This document shows positions 25,533 to 33,898 of a stretch of DNA of 64,000 nucleotides, one piece after another (the stretch's first letter is position 1; each line of letters starts with the position of its first letter). Below the pieces are notes generated by a model. That model made no database searches. It was not told the DNA's origin and saw only the letters and a list, made by a program, of their open reading frames with translations. The translations under genes were made by a program, and so were the position numbers. This DNA is from an uncultured Ilumatobacter sp. (GTDB taxonomy: Bacteria > Actinomycetota > Acidimicrobiia > Acidimicrobiales > Ilumatobacteraceae): contig CALCXK010000056.1 of NCBI GenBank assembly GCA_937905835.1, forward strand, positions 1 to 64,000, written 5' to 3'.

Positions 25533-27296
25533 ATGGCAGATGTAACACGAGGCCTTGACCGGTGGATCACCGACACCGAAATCAGCACACGCTTCCCGTA
25601 TTACACGCGGGCAAATGCCGACGAGGTCGGCCCAGAGCCGTTCAGCCCGCTGGGTTGGAGCCTCGGATGGGTCCAGGGTTGCATCCCCGGCGTTGCGAAG
25701 GGTTTTGTCGCGTTCGGCGTGCTCGAGCCCGATGAGTTCGCGGTCGACCCGCCCGAAGTGTTCGGCAACTGGGGCGGCTACTTCTACAACCAACTTTCGC
25801 TGCCCCGCGTCATGGGTGTGCGGATGCCGGGAGCGAGCCCTGAGGCGATCGACCTCGCCTACTTCGGTGACCACCCAGGCGTCCCGGCCTATACCCCTCA
25901 CCCTGCCGACGAGAACGAGGCCCAGAGCGCCAAGCTGGTCGAAACAATGGGCTGGGCGATGAGCACCGATGGCTTCCCAGCCCAAGAGGAGGCATCGCGC
26001 TCGGCGATGCGAGTGGTTGACGAACGCCCCGATCTCGCGTCGTTGACGAACACCGAACTCGTCGCCCGCGCTCGGCAACTTGCCGGCCCAGAGCTCGATG
26101 CAGCGTGGACGGCCTACTGCCAGTCGGCGCTCGGCGCATCGCTCGGCCCCGGAGCGGTGCAGGCAATCTGCGGAGCGCTCGGCCGCGGCGCCGACGCTGT
26201 AAAAGTCATGACGGCGGTCGGCGGAATCGAGTCTGCCGATGCGCCGGTCGCAATGTGGGAGATCTCCCGCACGATCAAGAGTTCACCCAGGCTGATGGCC
26301 GAGTTCGACGCCGGTGTCGATGGTCTCCTCGAACGGCTCCACGCATCTGCTGATCTCGAAGCCGCAACCTTGCTTGGGCAATGGGACAACCTCATTGCGC
26401 ATCACGGACATCGCGGGCCCAACGAGTGGGATCTTCGAGCGCATTCCTGGACGACGAAGCCGTCGATGCCGTTGGGCATGCTCGAGCGTCTGCGCCATCA
26501 GGACGACAGCAAGTCGCCCGCTGAGGCGCACGCTCGGGGTGTCGTGGTGCGCGAACAACTCACCGTCGAGTTGTTGGCCCTCGTCGATGGTGATCCCGAG
26601 GCCCACGGCGGTCTGCAAGCCGGTATCCGCTCGGCCAGTGTTTTTTATGGCCTGCGCGAAATGGGTAAGAACGCTTGCATTCGTCTCATTCACGAGGCAA
26701 AGCTGGCTGTGATGGAAATCGGCCATCGCCTGGTGGCCGACGGCGTGATCGACGAGGTGCAGCAGATCTTCATGCTGCTCGACGATGAGGTCGACGACTT
26801 TCTCGCCGATCCGACTGCCATGAGCGCCCTCATTCGCGAACGTGACGCCGTCTTCCAGCATTTGGCCACGCTCGATCCGCCCTACATCGTCAAACTCGAA
26901 GAAGGTGTCCCACCGATCTCCGCGTGGCCCGAGCGTGGCGCCAGCGGAAGTGAACCGGCTGCTGCCGGCGACGTGCTCCAGGGGGCCATGGGCTCGCCCG
27001 GTGTGGTCACCGGCGTCGCACGTGTCGTCCTTGACCCGTCCGATCCCGGTGCGATCGGCCCTGGTGACATCATGATTGCTCCCACCACCGACCCGTCGTG
27101 GGTCCCACTTTTCTTGGCTTCCGAAGGCGTCGTCGTCAATGTCGGCGCCGTCGCGAGCCATGCCGCCATCATGTGCCGCGAACTTGGCATCCCGTGCGCT
27201 GTGTCGGTGATTGATGCGACGAGCCGCATACCTGACGGCGCCACCATCGAAATCGATGGTTCGACCGGTGTTGTCACGATCGTGTCGGTGCCATGA
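25533..27296 (+). CDS. PEP-utilizing (swivelling phosphohistidine domain) protein, paralogue 2
   Basis: A 587-residue paralogue of the protein at 323. The N-terminus has RFPYYTRANADEVGPEPFSPLG, the middle is helical, and the C-terminal mobile domain has MIAPTTDPSWVPLF followed by ASHAAIMCRELGIPCAVS with H543 as the phosphorylatable histidine. As in its paralogue, no ATP-binding domain is present. It heads an operon with a tiny ORF, an SDR, a small ORF and a CoA ligase. The ATG follows GAAGGGGA. In rifampin phosphotransferase and PEP synthase the same domain carries phosphate from ATP to substrate; here the ATP-using partner is missing from the window. Confidence 0.85.
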   Translation: MADVTRGLDRWITDTEISTRFPYYTRANADEVGPEPFSPLGWSLGWVQGCIPGVAKGFVAFGVLEPDEFAVDPPEVFGNWGGYFYNQLSLPRVMGVRMPGASPEAIDLAYFGDHPGVPAYTPHPADENEAQSAKLVETMGWAMSTDGFPAQEEASRSAMRVVDERPDLASLTNTELVARARQLAGPELDAAWTAYCQSALGASLGPGAVQAICGALGRGADAVKVMTAVGGIESADAPVAMWEISRTIKSSPRLMAEFDAGVDGLLERLHASADLEAATLLGQWDNLIAHHGHRGPNEWDLRAHSWTTKPSMPLGMLERLRHQDDSKSPAEAHARGVVVREQLTVELLALVDGDPEAHGGLQAGIRSASVFYGLREMGKNACIRLIHEAKLAVMEIGHRLVADGVIDEVQQIFMLLDDEVDDFLADPTAMSALIRERDAVFQHLATLDPPYIVKLEEGVPPISAWPERGASGSEPAAAGDVLQGAMGSPGVVTGVARVVLDPSDPGAIGPGDIMIAPTTDPSWVPLFLASEGVVVNVGAVASHAAIMCRELGIPCAVSVIDATSRIPDGATIEIDGSTGVVTIVSVP

Positions 27297-27367
27297 GCAA
27301 CAGCACCATCAAAATTTCGGTGTTCGGTACAGACCGGACACACAACGGTGAGGCAGCAGCTACGTGA
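27293..27367 (+). CDS. Putative 24-residue ORF coupled at both ends
   Basis: The ATG overlaps the swivelling-His stop (ATGA) and the TGA overlaps the GTG start of the SDR (GTGA), so a 25-codon frame exactly fills the gap. The peptide begins MSNSTIKISVFGTDRTHNGE; no family is recognised. It could be a real small protein, a translational relay that couples SDR synthesis to the upstream gene, or chance. Confidence 0.35.
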   Translation: MSNSTIKISVFGTDRTHNGEAAAT

Positions 27368-28143
27368 CCGACACGATTCTTGGCCGCTTTGCCCTTGGTG
27401 ACGGAGTTGCGGTGGTGACCGGTGCGGGCCGAGGGATCGGCGAGGGGATCGCGATCGGACTCGCCGAGGCTGGCTGTGACGTCGTGCTCACGGCACGTCG
27501 CGAGCCAGAAATCAACGCGGTGGCTGAACGAGTTCGGGCGCTTGGTCGGCGGGCGCTCACCATTGCGGGTGACATCACCGATGGGTCGTTCGTCGATGAA
27601 CTCGCCGACCGCGCCAAGGCCGAGATGGGGCGTGTCACGCTGTGGGTCAGTAATGCTGGCGGTGCCGACGACCGCACTCCACGGCACCTCTCGGACATGC
27701 CCGACCGGCAGTGGGACTACCAACTCGACGTCAACCTTCGAGCCGTTTTTACCGGAGCGCGCGCAGCAGCGCGCGTCATGGACGACGGGGGTTCGATCAT
27801 CAACATCTCCTCCGGCGCGGCGTTGAAGGGTTCGCCGAACAACGGGCCATACGCCGTGGCCAAGGCAGGAGTCGATAGCTTGACCCGAACGCTGTCGATC
27901 GAGTTGGCACCTCGCCGCATCAGGGTAAATGGCGTCGCGCCGGGACCGGTCCCGACGGAGGTGTTCATGGAATTCTTCGGAGCATCCGAGGAGGATCTCC
28001 CCAAGTTGGCGCAGCAATGGGGCGTCCCCCTTGGTCGACTCGGAACACCCGAGGACGTCGCCAACGCTGTGGTCTTTCTTGCGTCGCCAGCGGCATCGTG
28101 GGTGACAGGGCAGACGCTGCTCGTCAACGGAGGCAATCGGTAG
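27364..28143 (+). CDS. Short-chain dehydrogenase/reductase (SDR) 4
   Basis: A 259-residue SDR starting at GTG: TGAGRGIG near residue 20, NAGG in place of NNAG (SNAGGAD), Ser in NISSGAA and YAVAK. It resembles the SDRs at 41541 and 46253 (shared ASWVTGQ and RIRVNGVAPGPVPTE-type segment). It ends with TAG, on whose G the next small ORF begins. The GTGAGG stretch upstream may serve as ribosome site within the 24-codon ORF. Confidence 0.88.
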   Translation: MTDTILGRFALGDGVAVVTGAGRGIGEGIAIGLAEAGCDVVLTARREPEINAVAERVRALGRRALTIAGDITDGSFVDELADRAKAEMGRVTLWVSNAGGADDRTPRHLSDMPDRQWDYQLDVNLRAVFTGARAAARVMDDGGSIINISSGAALKGSPNNGPYAVAKAGVDSLTRTLSIELAPRRIRVNGVAPGPVPTEVFMEFFGASEEDLPKLAQQWGVPLGRLGTPEDVANAVVFLASPAASWVTGQTLLVNGGNR

Positions 28144-28355
28144 TGCCCGACATGACCGCGGCGCAGGTCGACGACTTCCTCGGCGCTGCGGCCCAGCACT
28201 ACCTCGGCAACGACGCAGCGCCTTTCTTAGCGAACATCAGTCAGGCCTTGGTCGCTGGCCGCCGCTGGGTCGGCTTCGAACTGTCGCCGACCACCACGTC
28301 TGCACGAATTCAATCGCTGGGTTCACTACCAGGGCACGACGGAGCGATGTCGTGA
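28143..28355 (+). CDS. Small conserved-looking hypothetical protein (67-70 aa)
   Basis: A short frame starting at GTG (on the last base of the SDR stop) or at ATG 28152, and ending in a GTGA shared with the ligase start. The product begins MTAAQVDDFLGAAAQHYLGN and contains a helix-rich first half and RRWVGFELSPTT. I do not recognise it. Its exact fit between two overlapping neighbours argues that it is expressed. A partner or regulator of the SDR or ligase is possible but unsupported. Confidence 0.55.
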   Translation: MPDMTAAQVDDFLGAAAQHYLGNDAAPFLANISQALVAGRRWVGFELSPTTTSARIQSLGSLPGHDGAMS

Positions 28356-29983
28356 ACATCGACACGGGGCTGAGTGAGAACTGGGCAACGCTGTGGGAGG
28401 CGTTTGCCGATGCTCAGCCCGACCAGACCGCGGTGGTCATCGGTGAAATGACCTTGACCTGGCGTCAGCTCGACGACCAGGCGGCACGGCTGGCAGCGGC
28501 ACTGGGTGAGCGCGGCGTCGAGGTGGGGACGCGTATTGCTCAACTGATGTACAACTGCCCCGAGTACCTTGAGTCCGCGTACGCAGCGTTTAAGTCCAGA
28601 GCGACGCCGGTCAATGTGAACTACCGGTACAAGGCTCCAGAAATCGCCTACATCTGCGACAACGCCGGAGCCGAAGTGCTGGTGTTCCACGGCTCCTTGG
28701 GTGAACGTGTCGCCGATGCAGCATTGACGATGTCGACAGTGCGGGTGCTCTTGCAGGTCGACGACGGCGCGCCGCTTATCGCGGGCGCTGAGTGGTACCA
28801 CGAGGTGGTTGCTGCATGTGAGCCAGCTCCTCGCATCGAGCGGTCGGGCGACGACACACTGATGCTGTATACCGGCGGGACCACGGGGAACCCGAAGGGT
28901 GTGGTCTGGCGTCATCTCGATTTATTTGGCGGTTTGGCATCAACGGCCTATTCCTCCGCGGGCATCGAGATTCCCTCCACGGTCGAAGACGTCGGTCGAA
29001 TTGCTGCCGAACTGCGCGCGCGGGGTGAGAGCCCTGTGATGCTGTGCGCTCCTCCGTTGATGCACGGCACGGCGCTTTTCCTCGCAATCGGTGCGTTCGT
29101 TATGGGTGGCACCGTGGTGTTATTGGGTGGGAGGTCGTTCGATGCCGATGAGCTGTGGAACTTGGTCGAGCAGCACCGAGTCACTCAGATCTCGTTGGTT
29201 GGCGATGCGTTTGCCCGTCCACTGAACGCCGCCCTCGACGCGGCCGAGGCAGACGGCGTTCTTCGCGACCTGTCGTCGGTGAAGCGGATCGTCTCGACGG
29301 GCGCGACACTGTCTGCCGAGCAGAAGCGAGGCCTGATGAGCCGGGCGACGAACGCAATGATCTTCGACATGATCGGCGCATCGGAAGGCGGACCGTTCGC
29401 TGTCTCGATGACCATGCCGGGTGACGAACCTCCAGAAACGGCTGTCTTCACCGCGCCACCGAACGTCGTCACCATCGACGATGCAACGGGGCTGCCGCTG
29501 CAGCGGGGCAGTTTGACGCCCGGCATGTTGGCAGCTGCGGGGGCTATGCCGCGTGGCTACTGGCAGGACGAGGTGAGAACCGCGGAGACGTTCCGCTTCA
29601 TCGATGGGGTGCGCTACACCGTGCCGGGCGACTACGCCCTGATCGCCGAGGACGGCACCGTGACGCTGCTGGGCCGCGGCTCGGTGTGCATCAACTCGGG
29701 CGGCGAGAAGATCTATCCCGAAGAGGTCGAGGTAGCCGCGCGGCGGCATCCCAACGTGGTTGATGCAACGGTGGTGGGCGTCCCTCACGAGCGTTTCGGT
29801 GAGACGGTCGTCCTGGTCTGTTCAGTGTCGACGCCGACCACTGCTGACGCCATCATTGCCACGGTCAAAGAGTTGATCGCCGACTACAAAGCACCGCGAC
29901 GGGTGGTATTTGTTGACGAGGTGTACCGGGCCCCGAATGGCAAGGCTGACTATCGTTGGGCTCGCGAACAGGCCATTGCCTGA
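28352..29983 (+). CDS. Acyl-CoA synthetase (FadD-type), ligase 3
   Basis: A 543-residue ANL ligase with LMLYTGGTTGNPKGVVW, DMIGASEGG, the hinge LGRGSVCINSGGEKIYPEE and the terminal NGKADYRWA in which the catalytic lysine falls. CINSGGEKIYPEEVE is typical of the FadD3/FadD19-like actinobacterial branch that activates side chains or ring remnants of steroids and similar acids; this placement is by eye. It closes the operon begun at 25533, starting at a GTG overlapping the small ORF, and is convergent with the VOC gene. Confidence 0.9.
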   Translation: MNIDTGLSENWATLWEAFADAQPDQTAVVIGEMTLTWRQLDDQAARLAAALGERGVEVGTRIAQLMYNCPEYLESAYAAFKSRATPVNVNYRYKAPEIAYICDNAGAEVLVFHGSLGERVADAALTMSTVRVLLQVDDGAPLIAGAEWYHEVVAACEPAPRIERSGDDTLMLYTGGTTGNPKGVVWRHLDLFGGLASTAYSSAGIEIPSTVEDVGRIAAELRARGESPVMLCAPPLMHGTALFLAIGAFVMGGTVVLLGGRSFDADELWNLVEQHRVTQISLVGDAFARPLNAALDAAEADGVLRDLSSVKRIVSTGATLSAEQKRGLMSRATNAMIFDMIGASEGGPFAVSMTMPGDEPPETAVFTAPPNVVTIDDATGLPLQRGSLTPGMLAAAGAMPRGYWQDEVRTAETFRFIDGVRYTVPGDYALIAEDGTVTLLGRGSVCINSGGEKIYPEEVEVAARRHPNVVDATVVGVPHERFGETVVLVCSVSTPTTADAIIATVKELIADYKAPRRVVFVDEVYRAPNGKADYRWAREQAIA

Positions 29984-29992
29984 CTCGCCGGA

Positions 29993-30466
29993 CTATGTCA
30001 GCGCAGCGCCCCACCATTGCTCGAACGCCGGAAGTGCGACACGGTCAACCAGTTCGACGATCAAGCCGCTCGGCGGCTGCAGGTACGTGAAGACGCCGTA
30101 TCCGGCTCCGTCGCCAGGGTCGCGATGGGCGCCGAGGAGTGTCCATCCTTGGGCAACAAGTGCATCAGTCTCAGCGACGACATCGTCGACCCATACACCG
30201 ACATGGTGCGCGCCGTCACGGTCGTTGCCGTCCCAGAAGCTGCCGGGCGGGCCCTCCAACAGCTCGATGTGTTGCGGTCCAACGGCTGAGTAGGTGTACT
30301 TCAGATGGATCAGCTGGAGGCCTGCGTCGGGGGTCCACAACGCTTGTTCGCGGTTCTCGCGACACTCCGACCAGGTGAGTCCCAGGCTCGAACCGAGTTC
30401 GTCCATGGCGTTGGCGAGGTCGGGGACGCGAATGCCGAGGTGGAACGTGTCTTGGTAGTCGATCAT
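29993..30466 (-). CDS. VOC superfamily protein 3 (methylmalonyl-CoA epimerase-like)
   Basis: A 157-residue VOC protein: FHLGIRVPDLANAM gives the first His, HIELLEGPPGSFWDG the first Glu, AHHVGVWVDDV the second His and GLIVELVDR the second Glu, the ligand pattern of methylmalonyl-CoA epimerase-like proteins. Epimerisation of a 2-methyl-branched acyl-CoA would suit an isoprenoid or steroid route, but this is inference. It is the last gene of the operon that starts at 36472 and lies 3 nt after the E2 stop. Confidence 0.8.
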   Translation of the reverse strand: MIDYQDTFHLGIRVPDLANAMDELGSSLGLTWSECRENREQALWTPDAGLQLIHLKYTYSAVGPQHIELLEGPPGSFWDGNDRDGAHHVGVWVDDVVAETDALVAQGWTLLGAHRDPGDGAGYGVFTYLQPPSGLIVELVDRVALPAFEQWWGAALT

Positions 30467-30469
30467 GGT

Positions 30470-31882
30470 TCAGCCCGCTGGCGTGTTGAGCGCGACCGGG
30501 TCGCCGAGGAGTTCGACGATGGTCTTGCAGAACGCGGCGGCGGGAGCTCCGTCGAAGGCTCGGTGGTCCCAAGTGAGGCTGAGCGTTACGCGGGTGATGG
30601 TGGAGACGCCGCCGGACTCGTCGAGCACGACGTCGTCGCGTAGTCGCCCGACACCGAGAATCGCCGTGTTCGGCGGATTGATGACTGGCGTGAACCCGTC
30701 GACGCCAAACATCCCGAGCGTGCTGACCGAGAATGTGCCACCCTCGAGCTCGGGCAATGTGAGCGCACCGGCTCGCGCTGCCTCAGCGAGCCGCGTCGAT
30801 TCGGCGCTCAGCGAGTCGAGGGATCGTGCAGCCGTGTTGGTGATAACCGGAACGATCAGCCCTCCGTCGAGAGCAACCGCCATGCCAACGTGGACAGTTG
30901 GCAGCAGTGCGATGCCATCGTCGGTGACCTGGGAATTAGCAATGGGGTGCGCCACGAGCGCTCGAGCTGCCGCCGCGATGACGTAGTCGGTGTAGCTCGG
31001 TGCAGGGCCCGCTGCTTTGCGCATGATGCGGTCGGCGACTACCGCGTCGAGGTCGGCATCCATCTGCAGGGTGAGCTGCGCCATGTCGCGAAGTGAACTG
31101 TGCATGCGCTTGGCGATTGTGCCGCGCATGCCGCTCAACTTGATGACGGCGGTCGGGTCTTGTGTCGCAGGTTGGAGCGCGACTTGGGCCGGTGGCTGCA
31201 CAGGAGGACGGGCAGCGCCGACCAATGTGTTGATGAGCCCACGTACGTAAACAGCAACTGCATCCTTGGTGACACGACCTTCGATGGGATCAACAGGTAT
31301 CAACGTCAGATCGACGCCGACGAGATCAGCGAGTTGTCGAGCCGCAAATGTTGCGGCAACTCCTCCGCCAGCTACGTGGACGGTTGTGACGGGACGAGCC
31401 GCAACGTCATCAAGGTCGGCGGCGACGATGCGTCCCTCCGGTCCGGTGCCGCGCAAGGTGCGCAGATCGATCGAGCGCTCATCAGCGAGACGCTTTGCCA
31501 ACGGTGAGGCGATGATGCGACCAGTGCTCGCTACCGCCGTTGGTCGGGCGACTGCGGGTATTGGCGTCGTCGGAGTTGCTGCCGTGGTCGCTGTGGTGCT
31601 CGCGGGTGGGGAGGAACTACTGACATCACTGGCGGGGGCATCCTCGCCGTCACCCAGGAACCATCCGATGCGTTCGCCGCACACGAACGTGTCGCCGGCC
31701 TGCCCGACAATATGGAGTCGCCCGGTTTCGGCAGCGTCGACGTCGGTTTCGGTCTTGTCGGTCTCGATGCGCAGGACAGCCGAGCCGGCCGTGACCGTGT
31801 CTCCGTCAGCGACGAGCCATTCGGTGATCGTGCCTTCCTCCATCGTGAGCCCGAGCTTGGGCATGACAAATTCAGTCGCCAT
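30470..31882 (-). CDS. Dihydrolipoamide acyltransferase (E2) of an acetoin/2-oxoacid dehydrogenase complex
   Basis: A 470-residue E2. The lipoyl domain spans about 1-78 with K43 in ETDKTETD. An Ala/Thr/Pro linker follows, then a peripheral-subunit-binding domain (ASPLAKRLADERSIDLR), a second, degenerate copy (TFAARQLADLVGVDL), and the catalytic core with WDHRAFDG (H440). It should transfer an acyl group from E1 to CoA. It overlaps the AcoX gene by 11 nt. No E3 (dihydrolipoamide dehydrogenase) is encoded in the window, so a housekeeping E3 must complete the complex. Confidence 0.9.
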   Translation of the reverse strand: MATEFVMPKLGLTMEEGTITEWLVADGDTVTAGSAVLRIETDKTETDVDAAETGRLHIVGQAGDTFVCGERIGWFLGDGEDAPASDVSSSSPPASTTATTAATPTTPIPAVARPTAVASTGRIIASPLAKRLADERSIDLRTLRGTGPEGRIVAADLDDVAARPVTTVHVAGGGVAATFAARQLADLVGVDLTLIPVDPIEGRVTKDAVAVYVRGLINTLVGAARPPVQPPAQVALQPATQDPTAVIKLSGMRGTIAKRMHSSLRDMAQLTLQMDADLDAVVADRIMRKAAGPAPSYTDYVIAAAARALVAHPIANSQVTDDGIALLPTVHVGMAVALDGGLIVPVITNTAARSLDSLSAESTRLAEAARAGALTLPELEGGTFSVSTLGMFGVDGFTPVINPPNTAILGVGRLRDDVVLDESGGVSTITRVTLSLTWDHRAFDGAPAAAFCKTIVELLGDPVALNTPAG

Positions 31883-32900
31883 GGGGGACCTTTCTCGCGG
31901 TTGTGCAGATCGCGGGGCGATCGAAGAGATGGTTGAGTGCGGCGAATGACAGCGTTGCGTCGACGTCGATGAGGTGCGGGCCTGAGCGCTCGATCGACAC
32001 GGAGATCGTTGCATCGGCAGACACCGGTGTGTTCCGTTCCCCGTCGTAGGCAAGGACACCGCCCCCAGGGAGATTGACGGGGATTCCGTCGGCGAGCGGT
32101 TCGACCGATTCGACGTCGAGTGTGGCGAAGCTTCCGGGGGCGAGCGGCACGCGCACTCGTCGCCCACGCGGACCCAGACGGATCAACACGCCGCCGGGAG
32201 CATTGCGGTCGACGGGGTGAACGCGGCCGGCGATGCTTGCGAGCCCAGTGCTGGCCGGGTTGGCGATACACGCGACGACCCAACGAATTGACGCGGGGTC
32301 ACTGACCGCTCGGGCGCCCACAAACGCGGTGCCAATGAGCGCAGCCTCGACGAGGGCATGATCATGTTCGATCGTGGCGGCGGACGGCTCGCGGATTGCC
32401 AGCAAGACTCGCTTCGACTGTCGCGCGACGACCTCGACGGCGACTGCGTTTGTGGCAACGAGCGCAGCGGCTACCCCCGCCGTTGTGCCATCGACGGTGG
32501 ACGGATAGACGTTGTTGGTGCCGGTGGAGAGTGCGATGAGCGGAGCGCCAGGCCAGCCGGTGGCGACGTCGCGGCATGTACCGTCGCCGCCGAGCACCAC
32601 CACGGTGCCGACCTGCTGTTTCCACATCTGGCGCGCCGCGGCCACGGTGTCGTGGTGTGAACCCGTGCAAGGACTTTCGACGAATTCGATGTTGCCGCCC
32701 AGCCCTTCGGCGGAGCGTTCGGCGAGGTGATGCGTGTCAGTGCTGAGGAGCACTCGCTCGGCCCCCTGTTCGATCACGCCGGCGATCACGCGCCGCATGA
32801 TGCCAATCTTGACCGAGTCGGACGTGTGCCCAGCCGCTGAGACCAGTCGTCGGATGTCCTTACCCGCATGCGGGTTGACGATGATCCCAACGGTCGACAT
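31872..32900 (-). CDS. acoX: AcoX-like ATP-NAD kinase family protein
   Basis: A 342-residue protein with the NAD-kinase-like glycine motif LGGDGTCRD (GGDGT at 104-108), VNPHAGKD at the N-terminus and LSTGTNNVYP. This matches AcoX, the conserved but poorly understood protein of acetoin-dehydrogenase operons. It sits between E1 beta and E2, which is the position that supports the assignment of the complex as acetoin-dehydrogenase-like. A regulatory or cofactor-modifying function is presumed; none is proven. Confidence 0.82.
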   Translation of the reverse strand: MSTVGIIVNPHAGKDIRRLVSAAGHTSDSVKIGIMRRVIAGVIEQGAERVLLSTDTHHLAERSAEGLGGNIEFVESPCTGSHHDTVAAARQMWKQQVGTVVVLGGDGTCRDVATGWPGAPLIALSTGTNNVYPSTVDGTTAGVAAALVATNAVAVEVVARQSKRVLLAIREPSAATIEHDHALVEAALIGTAFVGARAVSDPASIRWVVACIANPASTGLASIAGRVHPVDRNAPGGVLIRLGPRGRRVRVPLAPGSFATLDVESVEPLADGIPVNLPGGGVLAYDGERNTPVSADATISVSIERSGPHLIDVDATLSFAALNHLFDRPAICTTARKVPHGD

Positions 32901-32908
32901 TGAGACGG

Positions 32909-33898
32909 TCAGACTCCCGGGCGAGCGACGACGCCGCGAATTGCTGCAGTGATGTCGTCGGGGGACGGGAGGTAGTGCTGCTCGAGTACCGGGCTGAACG
33001 GAACGGGTGAGAAGGGTGCCCCCACACGTGCGACCGGAGCGTCGAGGTAGTCAAACGCCTTTTCCTGAATCTGTGCCGTGACTTCCGCGCCGAGCCCGCC
33101 GAACTTTACGGCCTCATGGACCACGACGACACGGTTGGTCTTGCGGACCGACTCGACGATGGTCGCCGTGTCGAGGGGTTGCAAGGTCCGCGGATCGATG
33201 ACCTCAACACTGATGCCTTCGGATTCGAGCGAGTTGGCAACGTCGAGGGCGTCATTGACCATTTTGCCCCAACTGACCACCGTGACGTCGGTACCTTCAC
33301 GCAGCACGTTCGCTTTGCCGAGCGGGATGGCGTACGGCTCTTCAGGCACCTCGCCCTGCATGCCGAGCAAACGCTTGTGCTTGATCATGATCGTCGGGTT
33401 GTTCTCACGGATGCACGATGTCATCAGCCCCTTCATGTCGTAGGGATTCGAGGGATGCACGACGATGAGCCCAGGAATGTGGCAGAGCAGCGCTTCGAGG
33501 CTCTGGCTGTGCTGCGCCGCCGCCGAGAGGCCACCGCCGCCGCCAGTGGTGATGGTGAGTGGAATGGTGGCCGAGCCGCCGAACATGTACTTCAACTTCG
33601 CGGCTTGATTGACGATCTGGTCGAACGCCACACAGATGAAGTCCATGAACATGATGTCGACGATGGGTCGCAGCCCGGTCACGGCGGCACCGACACCCAG
33701 CCCGATGATCGCCTGTTCACTGATCGGGGTGTCGACGACTCGATCTTCACCGAACTCAGCCTGGAGGCCGGCGTACGACTGGAAGACACCGCCGAAGGCG
33801 CCGATATCTTCGCCCGCGCAGAACACGTCGGGGTTGGCAGCCATTTCCTGGCGGACCGCCTCGTTGAATGCCTGGACGTAGCCGAGCTTGCGAGTCAT
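32909..33898 (-). CDS. E1 beta subunit, acetoin/2-oxoacid dehydrogenase type
   Basis: A 329-residue transketolase-like subunit: GEDIGAFGGVF (about 29-39), the TPP-contacting DTPISEQAIIGLGVGAA, and the C-terminal KFGGLGAEVTAQIQE. With the E1 alpha subunit it forms the thiamine-diphosphate heterotetramer that decarboxylates a 2-oxoacid or cleaves acetoin. The gene overlaps the E1 alpha stop by ATGA. Confidence 0.92.
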   Translation of the reverse strand: MTRKLGYVQAFNEAVRQEMAANPDVFCAGEDIGAFGGVFQSYAGLQAEFGEDRVVDTPISEQAIIGLGVGAAVTGLRPIVDIMFMDFICVAFDQIVNQAAKLKYMFGGSATIPLTITTGGGGGLSAAAQHSQSLEALLCHIPGLIVVHPSNPYDMKGLMTSCIRENNPTIMIKHKRLLGMQGEVPEEPYAIPLGKANVLREGTDVTVVSWGKMVNDALDVANSLESEGISVEVIDPRTLQPLDTATIVESVRKTNRVVVVHEAVKFGGLGAEVTAQIQEKAFDYLDAPVARVGAPFSPVPFSPVLEQHYLPSPDDITAAIRGVVARPGV

